The position numbers and the translations under genes were made by a program. A stretch of DNA of 64,000 nucleotides from Vreelandella songnenensis (GTDB taxonomy: Bacteria > Pseudomonadota > Gammaproteobacteria > Pseudomonadales > Halomonadaceae): contig NZ_PVTK01000004.1 of assembly GCF_003002925.1 (NCBI RefSeq), positions 238,547-302,546 on the forward strand, in the 5' to 3' direction. Below, piece by piece: positions 63,245-64,000 of this stretch. The number at the start of each line of letters is the position of its first letter. The stretch's first letter is position 1. The notes beneath the pieces were generated by a model. It was given only the letters and a program-made list of their open reading frames with translations, had not been told where the DNA came from and did no database searches.

Positions 63245-64000
63245 TGGCAAGAGAGGGCGGGGCGCAGGTGAACGATGTATATAAGCGCTTTCTAGCTGCC
63301 CTTAACACACGCGGCTTCGAAGGCGAAATCGCTCCGGATTACGCCCAGCGCACGGTGCTCTCCACCGATAACTCGATCTACCAGCGCCTGCCCCAGGCGG
63401 CGGTGTTTCCCCGCCACGCCGAGGATCTCGAGCGCCTGGCCAAGCTGGCCGCCGAAGTGCCCTACCGCGACGTGGTGCTCACGCCCCGCGGCGGCGGTAC
63501 CGGCACCAACGGCCAGTCGCTGACCGACGGCATCGTGGTGGATGTCTCGCGCCACATGAACCGCATTCTGGAGATCGACGTGGAGAGCCGCCGCGTGCGC
63601 GTGCAGGCGGGCGTGGTCAAGGATCAGTTGAACGCGGCACTCAAGCCCCACGGGCTGTTCTTCGCCCCGGAGCTCTCCACCTCCAATCGCGCGACGATCG
63701 GCGGCATGATCGCCACCGACGCCAGCGGCCAGGGCAGCTGCACCTACGGCAAGACCCGCGATCACGTGCTCGAACTCGACACCGTGCTGCTGGGTGGCCA
63801 GCATCTGCACAGCCGGGCCCTGAGCAGGGAAGAGGAGCAGCAGGCGCTGTTACAAACGGGGGCGCTGGGCAAGGTACACCGCACCGCGGCGGCGATCATC
63901 GATCAAGAGCGGGACGTGATCGAGGCGACGTTTCCGCCACTGAACCGCTGCCTGACCGGCTTTGATCTGGCCCACCTGCGCGATGAACAGGACCAGCTCA
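63241..64000 (+). CDS. ydiJ: YdiJ-like FAD-linked oxidoreductase, D-2-hydroxyglutarate dehydrogenase type (partial, cut by window end)
   Basis: The first 253 codons of a gene that runs off the window without a stop. The sequence reads STDNSIYQRLPQAAVFPRH, LTPRGGGTGTNGQSLTDG (FAD pyrophosphate loop), VDVSRHMNRILEI, FFAPELSTSNRATIGGM and TDASGQGSCTYGKT, matching E. coli YdiJ, a large (about 1000-residue) flavin and iron-sulfur enzyme that oxidises D-2-hydroxyglutarate. Possible starts are ATG at 63241 (overlapping the aminotransferase stop), ATG at 63244 or GTG at 63268; the first is given. Overlap suggests coupled translation. Confidence 0.88.
   Translation, partial: MMAREGGAQVNDVYKRFLAALNTRGFEGEIAPDYAQRTVLSTDNSIYQRLPQAAVFPRHAEDLERLAKLAAEVPYRDVVLTPRGGGTGTNGQSLTDGIVVDVSRHMNRILEIDVESRRVRVQAGVVKDQLNAALKPHGLFFAPELSTSNRATIGGMIATDASGQGSCTYGKTRDHVLELDTVLLGGQHLHSRALSREEEQQALLQTGALGKVHRTAAAIIDQERDVIEATFPPLNRCLTGFDLAHLRDEQDQL

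Overview
The window is a gene-dense, GC-rich chromosomal segment of a flagellated gammaproteobacterium. Gene content and order point to Halomonadaceae (Halomonas-like): comM, ubiK, glnK-amtB, a divergent fpr/LysR pair, xseB-ispA-dxs, a beta-alanine pathway, ydiJ and several solute importers. This assignment is inference from gene content; no rRNA or tRNA gene is present to confirm it. I saw no insertion sequence, prophage, CRISPR array or clear pseudogene.

Region by region. 0-3.4 kb: an alpha/beta hydrolase, a mercaptopyruvate-type sulfurtransferase and comM. 3.5-11.8 kb: an iron-uptake island of three TonB-dependent siderophore receptors (one IutA-like), a periplasmic siderophore-binding protein and an AraC regulator, with Fur-box-like sites but no siderophore biosynthesis genes and no inner-membrane permease. 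12-15 kb: ubiK and a nitrogen block with two PII genes flanking amtB and a sigma-54-type promoter. 15-17 kb: ferredoxin-NADP reductase and its divergent LysR regulator. 16.8-23.9 kb: three chemoreceptors read from sigma-28 promoters, then a host-attachment-family protein. 24-28 kb: a phosphonate-type ABC importer (phnD-C-E-E) and a histidine phosphatase. 28-34 kb: an AapJQMP general amino-acid importer with a second, separately terminated binding protein.

34-45 kb: speE-hemE, ribA, a zinc alcohol dehydrogenase with a small membrane protein, a hemolysin-III protein, a GST, a beta-alanine catabolic pair (aminotransferase and malonate-semialdehyde dehydrogenase) with a divergent LysR regulator, and djlA. 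45-54 kb: a YdeP-type molybdopterin oxidoreductase with a small companion gene, an isolated cheZ, xseB-ispA-dxs, serA and a pirin. 54-64 kb: trhO, an IclR regulator, a YqaA membrane protein, a large MscS channel, folM/folK, an isolated short flagellin, a class-III aminotransferase and the start of ydiJ, cut by the window edge.

Themes. Much of the window is nutrient acquisition (iron, ammonium, phosphonate, amino acids) plus motility toward nutrients. Motility genes are scattered as single loci (chemoreceptors, cheZ, flagellin) that share sigma-28 promoters with an 11-nt spacer. The least expected structure is a long inverted repeat at 23349-23438, one arm of which is the sigma-28 promoter of the chemoreceptor operon. 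Otherwise the window is mostly well-known families. I did not find a clearly new multi-gene system, and the findings are ranked accordingly.
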